Assembly: GCA_944990035.1 (NCBI GenBank)
Contig: CALYLX010000142.1
Coordinates: forward strand, 496,001-560,000
Length of the DNA stretch: 64,000 bases
Reading direction: 5' to 3'
From: Clitopilus passeckerianus
Lineage: Eukaryota > Basidiomycota > Agaricomycetes > Agaricales > Entolomataceae
The translations under genes were made by a program, and so were the position numbers. Below, in pieces: positions 59,014 through 64,000 of the stretch. The notes under the pieces are model-generated. The model was not told the DNA's origin. It was given only the letters and a program-made list of their open reading frames with translations, and ran no database searches. How positions within the stretch are numbered: the stretch's first letter is position 1; every line of letters starts with the position of its first letter.

Positions 59014-59759
59014 GTCAATGTGGTTAAGGAGGTGGCCTTGGGCGTGCTGAACCACGGTTCGTTCGAGAAGATGTGATGATGAGAAGGATCATCGCCTTCA
59101 CAGCAATTGACAGTCCTGTTGATGAGACGTGAGCTCAGGTACAGGCGGCATCGACGGCAGAGAAGATTGTGAAGGGGCGTCAACGACCAATGTTCCCATG
59201 CACTCAACGAGAGTCACAAACGCTTTAGGGAAGACGCCAATTGATGACTTGAAGAACACGAGTGGTCCATCGGGCACAGTTTATTCAATGTATTGACTCC
59301 GCATTGAATACTCGAGAGTTACAAAGCCAGTGGGTGATAGTTGCGATGAATACACACTTCATATGCATTGGTCTCAGGATTTCTCGGAACAGGGTCGAGA
59401 AAGAAAGCAAGCGTCATTCCTGGAAGCGTGACGGGACATCTGTGACCAAGACTCCAAGAGTGACCGGAGCGGTATTCGGAAGACGCGTCGCGACGCGACT
59501 CTTGACGCGAAACGTGTTCCAATTCAGGTAGTGCGACTGGAGAGCAACGTTCCTTACTTACTCGCAGATATTCCTCCGGTACACGTGGAGGAGAAACTGA
59601 ACGTGCTTGCACTCCAAAAACAACAGTGGCCGGCACAATTGCATCCGGATTCAGAACTTCATCTCAGAGAGAAATTAGGTTGCAAAACGTTATTCTTTAT
59701 AGCATTCGCATGTATATTTTCCAGATTCCCAATCACAGAAGCATTTTATTTTCTCCCAC
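59014..59759. other. Intergenic between secreted protein copies
   Basis: No supported gene. It contains the promoter of copy A and the 3' flank of copy B. Short frames at 59262-59785 have no family content. Confidence 0.4.
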
Positions 59760-60249
59760 TCAGACAACGCAGGTGGCGGCGTTGACATACCACTGGTTAC
59801 CGAAACCATCGAGAGTCGTATGGGCCCAGGTGTCGACGAAAGCAGCAACATCTTCCTTTGAGACGCCATCAACGGAGATGGCGGACTGAACGTCGAAGGT
59901 GCCATCGTTGTGGCGGACGAGGGGCTCGTTGTCATCCTGTAGCACGGAGGTAAGTAGATAGATCACTTGTACAGAGATGGATGGCGTTATTTACCTGGAT
60001 GGTGTGTCCCGACCAGTTAACAGCGACAGTGCGACCGACAGCTGTAAGATTGTGGTTAAGAACCTGAATCGTGACTGTTCACAGCAAGGTGAGCTCACCA
60101 TAGTTGATAGACGTCTGGAGCTCAGTGGCAGAAAGCTCGGGGGTGGGCGTCATGATGAAGTAGCAGGTGACAGGTGCATCACGCTTGACGGGGGTGGCCG
60201 CGGCGAGGGCAGCGAAAGTGAGAGCAGCGAGAGCCTTGGAGAAGAGCAT
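59760..60249 (-). CDS. Small secreted protein, copy B
   Basis: Three exons (60249-60099, 60041-59995, 59936-59760) give a closed 124-residue frame. The signal peptide (LFSKALAALTFAALAAATP) is followed by VKRD, a Kex2-type cleavage site that copy A lacks. The mature part shares CYFIMTPTPELS, RHNDGTFDVQSAISVDGV and the terminal CVV with copy A. The middle exon is 47 bases against 32 in A, which is the main length difference. A TATA box lies upstream and codon use is C-biased, so strong expression is likely. The function is unknown. Confidence 0.85.
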
Positions 60250-60344
60250 GTTGCTTGTGGTGGTGAGAGAGGTCCTAGGTGATTTTAGGCGATTGTTCGC
60301 TGCGAGAGAACTCTGGCGATGTCGATGAAAGACCAAAGACGAGT

Positions 60345-60355
60345 GGCTTTTATAG
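60345..60355 (-). promoter_or_regulatory. TATA box of small secreted protein B
   Basis: On the minus strand the sequence ctataaaagcc lies about 96 bases before the ATG at 60249, the usual spacing for a TATA-driven fungal gene. Confidence 0.5.
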
Positions 60356-61047
60356 AGAAATAATAATCGAGAGATCAAGCCGCATGGGTTGGGCGCGGTC
60401 ACAGGCGGCAAGTAGAAGCCGTCGGTTAGTCGTTTTAGCGGTCAAAGCTCATCGAGGAAATTCAATTTCAAGAGTGAGGGCGCGTCCGAGGCAAATACCC
60501 TGGTTGGTTGGTGTCGGCGTTACCTTGGAAAGCAGCTGATGGGCCGGTTTGCAGACAATGCACATGACGCGATGATTCAATGTTATGATTGAAGTTTACA
60601 GAAGCCAGAGCGCGGTTGAGGGAGGTTCTCTAAACTACTATTTCTGACGCAGGATCGTTGAACGCCGGGCGTTTTTCTTTGTCAGGTCACAACATCGTTG
60701 AGCCTGAGGCTGATATCGGCGGAAATCCCCACAAGTTGGCTCAAAGTTCCATTGAGAAGAAGAACAATAGATCATTGGGCGGTCCAGGATGATGAATGAT
60801 TGTCGCTATGAAAAGAGGAGTCGGGATGAGTCCTCCTTCACAGAGTTGGCAGGCGATACAGCCTCCAATATATTCGCGATGTCGGATACCGGAAATGATT
60901 GGGTGTGGGAACATCGGACCCACGGGACCGACGCGTGTGTAAATCAGAACAGACGCGTCTTGCACCATCCACGACGATCTGACAGCCTCTGACAGCCGAG
61001 ACAACGAGCCAGAGCAGCAACTGCGACAGATCAACGCCTTTGATTAG
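60356..61047. other. Intergenic, possible 5' exon of M8
   Basis: The left part is the promoter of secreted protein B. A candidate first exon of M8, 60879-60936 (MSDTGNDWVWEHRTHGTDA), has a donor gtgtaa and would join in phase to the acceptor at 61047. No other gene is seen. Confidence 0.35.
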
Positions 61048-62448
61048 CCAGACTGGTGGAAAAGATTGTCCATTTACCCCTGGAGAAACTCGACCGGTGT
61101 TCAGTGTGCCAGCAACGGCCCACACCACTGCGGTTATGCGCAAGCTGCGGAGAGGTAAGCCCACCTCTCTCAGTCGAAATTACTCAATTTAATAACCAAG
61201 ATTTAGCAAATCTATTGCTCCGCCGAATGCCAGAAGAACGATTGGTCGACCCACAAAGGCAGATGCGGTAAGGCTCCAGTCTTGCAAAAAATTCTGATAT
61301 TGAAGACGATTACGAACTTATCAGGAAAAACGGATAGACTGGATTTAGGGATGTTCTATCCATTCCTTGCCACTCTACACGACGCTAGCGCTATGGATTT
61401 TGAAACCAAACCACCTCACCCTGCCACACTTCACGAGGTTCTCAACTCCCCGGATCCAGATGCAGGGACTACAACGTTTCCCGACGGCACCTCCGCGAAG
61501 CTCATTATTCTAGGGAACCCAGTTACCCCTATTGATATGGTTACCGGGAAATGGTGGCCTGGTGCACCCACCCGAAATGTCATGTCCAAAATGTACCAAC
61601 GAATCGCACGGGAAGGGTGGCTTGTCCCAAAGATAACTGCAGCTTGCATGGCACTGTTATCCGAGATGTACACCACGGACCACATTCCATCTTCGCATTC
61701 CCCCGACGGTAACGTTAAGAGGCGAGTCAGGTTGACCTACCGCAGTTCTCCCATCGCCGATTTCGGTATTACCAAAGGCGAAGTGTTCGTTCCACCTCAG
61801 GATGAACTTGCCTACTTCTACACCAACGACGAAAAGTTCGTCCGAGGTCAGGACCCCAAAGACCATTACTGGATCTATTTCAAGACTGTGCGTGGCGAAG
61901 AGGTCAATCTTGACTGTGGATATTACACGTTCAATCTCTGCACTGTTTTCCACAGTAACACATATGCTGTCAACAATCTTCCCAGCGTTGGATTAGCACC
62001 CGCTTTCTTTCTGGAGCGTGTGCTCACCCGCGATGCCCCAATCGTCCACACGCCCAAGAAACATTTTTCCATCCTACGCAATGCGAAGCTGCATGAGGCT
62101 GTGACGAAGAACAACCCACAGGTCGTGATGGAGTTCATGGATGAAGTGGCTGGGAGAAAATGCTCGCAGCTGGAGAAGTCCGCTTGCAAAACATGGATGT
62201 CCAAGGATCGTGATGCGATGAACTCTGTCATCAAGAACCGGACTTGGTTAAATTGGCCAAAATCGGATGACGTGAAACTCGACATAGACGGGGATCCGAA
62301 TGAACGGGTTCAACCCAACGATGCAGAGGTGAAAAGGATGAATCGGTTGATCAGGCTGAACAGACAGGTAAATCGAGGGGAGATGAGTCGCAACCAGTGG
62401 AAAGATGCCATCCAGAGTTGGAAGGACAAAGTTGCCAAGAAGGCGTGA
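61048..62448 (+). CDS. MYND finger + conserved unknown domain (array copy M8)
   Basis: Exons 61048-61154, 61207-61267 and 61325-62448 are in phase. The finger is CSVC, CASC, YCSAEC, H, C. The domain motifs are FYPFLATLHD, LNSPDPD, WWPGAP, REGWLVPKI, YTTDHIPS, SSPIADFGITKGE, KDHYWIYFKTVRGEE, LDCGYYTFN, FSILRN and NRTWLNWPK. No ATG lies between the in-frame stop at 61041 and the finger, so an upstream exon is needed; 60879-60936 is a candidate. The second intron is GT-AG (gtaagg). It is the most diverged of the intact copies and closest to M1. It faces the pseudogene M9 tail to tail. Confidence 0.82.
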
Positions 62449-62611
62449 ATCAAGTTGTATATAATGGATCTGTATTATAGTTTAGATTCGTGAGGTTAAT
62501 GTATCAGGTAGTGCCCCATGTATTTTACTAGGAAAACAGAAATAATGGAAGTTGTAATAACTATGCGTTGTCTGCAAACTACGAAGAGATCAGCAAACCC
62601 GCCAGACACGA

Positions 62612-63998
62612 TCACGATTCCGTGGTTTGTCGCCATATTGCAACCCCCAGCAACCATTCACCTCTTGTCAATTCTCCGCGGTTGAACTGCCTATTCAACT
62701 CGATTAGCTCCCTCATTCGACCCATTTCCTCCTCAGTTGGTTCTACTCGTTCTCCCGGATCGGCATCAAAGCCTACCTGAGGAGTCCGTGGCCATTCTTT
62801 CCAGGATTAGTTTTCGATGATATACTGGACATAGTGACAATTCATCACGGTCCACGCCACAGCGAGGTGTTTATACGTCCATGAAGTCCGTCTTCTCGCA
62901 ACTTCATCCAGGAAATTCTAAATGAGGTCGCAGTCGTCTTCTTCAAAGCATCTTCTATGACCGCTGTTCTTAACGGCGGAGTGTAGGTTGGTGTTGCGGA
63001 GAACGGAGAATTGCCGATGGATCCTATGCATATTGGGGCGTTATGATGGGTTGACCTATCGCAGAAGAAAGCTGGGGCAATAGTGGAATTGGGCATATTA
63101 CCGACGGCGTAGGTGGCACTTCGGATGACCATGCAGAAGTTGAACGGAAACATCCCGCAGTCGAGGAAAACTTCCTCTCCGCGAATCGTAGTAAAATAGA
63201 TCCAGTAGTGTTTGCTCGGCGTCTGTTGAGTCGCTGAGACTTGCTCCAGAGTGTCCAAAAACACAAGCCGATCTTCGTCGGGTACCCCTACTAACTCTCC
63301 TTTCGCAATTCCGAAATCTGAGATAGGAGATCTGCGATATTGGAGTCGCGTGCAACACTGGGCACCCGATGTCGAACTTGAGGTTGTTGTATACATTTTG
63401 GCGAGGAGTGACATGCAGACCCCGAGTATATTGGGGAGGAGGTAACCGTCGCGATAGATCCTGCGCATAAGCTTTGCTCGAACACTTGGCGATGCACCTG
63501 AAGGCCACCATTGCTCAAGTTCAAACTCCTCCGGCAGCTCGTCCCCGAGCTTGACAAGTCCAGCATGAGTGCCATCAGGAAGCCGACACAGTGGTGTACC
63601 AGGATTGGGGGAGTTAATAATCTGTTGCTTCATCCCCTTATGCACGGGCATGTCTTTGAATTGGCGGGCACCATCCATAAGTGCCGCCAAGAACGGATAG
63701 ATTGTGCAGAGGTCTATCCTATCAGTCTTGCCTAAAGTAAGGATGGGGACATATCAGGACAGCGCGGACGTCGGCATCAGGACACAGTCACTTGCCACAT
63801 TCACCCCTGTGCTCAGACCACTGACTGCGTTGACAAGCTGTGGAGCAGTACATTCGCTGGAGATGCTCCCGTTAGTCCCATCTCTTGGATAAACATGACG
63901 AGAAACCCCACCTCTCCACATCTAGATCAAAGACTTACACCACTACCGGTCGCGTTGCAGAAAGAACATTTGTCCAGCCGTTCTGGAGGTAGATATAC
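62612..63998 (-). pseudogene. MYND-array copy M9, disrupted, cut by window edge
   Basis: The first exon enters from beyond the window (VYLPPERLDKCSFC) and reads GSGVSL, then TGA (63929-63927) exactly where every paralogue has the third finger Cys, then SRCGE. The middle exon 63856-63796 (YCSTAC, H, C; 61 bases) and the second intron with a GC donor (TGTG|gcaagt) are preserved. The third exon from 63731 is good through SPISDFGIAKGE, KHYWIYFTTIRGEE and LDCGMFPFN. Near 63030 the frame shifts before FSVLRN, TAG follows at 62920-62918, and another stop precedes SWKEWP. The tail RELIELNRQFNRGELTRGEW ends at 62612. Confidence 0.8.
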
Positions 63999-64000
63999 AG

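Noticed and set aside
39661..63998. Array copies as SET-domain (SMYD) methyltransferases because of the MYND finger
   Set aside because: No SET motifs (NHSC, GEELTISY-like) are present in the C-terminal domain; the conserved motifs are different.
1..64000. Search for CRISPR arrays, transposase or reverse transcriptase genes
   Set aside because: No direct-repeat arrays, integrase, transposase or reverse-transcriptase motifs were seen. The inverted module at 18.3/22.8 kb is the only candidate repeat of that kind and encodes none of them.

Overview
The window is a gene-dense nuclear segment of a filamentous basidiomycete, most likely a mushroom-forming Agaricomycete. The evidence is the gene architecture (many GT-AG introns of about 45-75 bases, tiny exons) and the gene families: DUF6533 and DUF6534 membrane proteins, a NACHT-ankyrin NLR, a BTB-type protein, MYND zinc-finger families and small secreted proteins, next to ordinary eukaryotic housekeeping genes (eIF3i, a sirtuin, NAD(P)HX epimerase, the RNase P subunit Pop4). 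The species cannot be named. Exon joins below were worked out by hand from splice sites, reading phase and paralogue comparison, and most sum to an exact open frame.

Left part (1-27 kb): seven DUF6533 seven-helix membrane proteins in three groups (1.3-5.3 kb two on +; 11.4-15.0 kb two on +; 16.5-22.1 kb three on -) and one DUF6534 relative (25.3-26.8 kb, -). Between them lie a BTB-like gene, a GPI-type secreted protein, eIF3i (with a start-codon-only exon), a CYSTM-type cysteine-rich tail protein and a Gly/Ser-rich stress-type protein. A non-DUF module of several hundred bases is present twice in opposite orientation around 18.3-18.7 and 22.8-23.2 kb.

Middle part (27-39.5 kb): ordinary single-copy genes. 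These are tRNA-Glu(CTC), an alpha/beta hydrolase, a SIR2 deacetylase, an intron-bearing tRNA-Glu(TTC), a large disordered FYRN/FYRC protein, a protein with two internal repeats and a His-rich tail, a MYND protein of another type and a GST/FAX-like protein.

Right part (39.6-64 kb): a tandem array of one gene family. Each member has a MYND zinc finger split over three exons, with a middle exon of exactly 61 bases, followed by a conserved domain of about 370 residues that I do not recognise. Nine copies plus one 3' relic are present on both strands. Five look intact, one is cut short by a single in-frame TAG, and three are clear pseudogenes. The array is interrupted by a head-to-head pair (NAD(P)HX epimerase / Pop4), an NLR (NACHT + ankyrin) and a duplicated pair of small secreted proteins. 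The birth-and-death pattern around an NLR is the most interesting feature; any role in self/non-self recognition is only a hypothesis.
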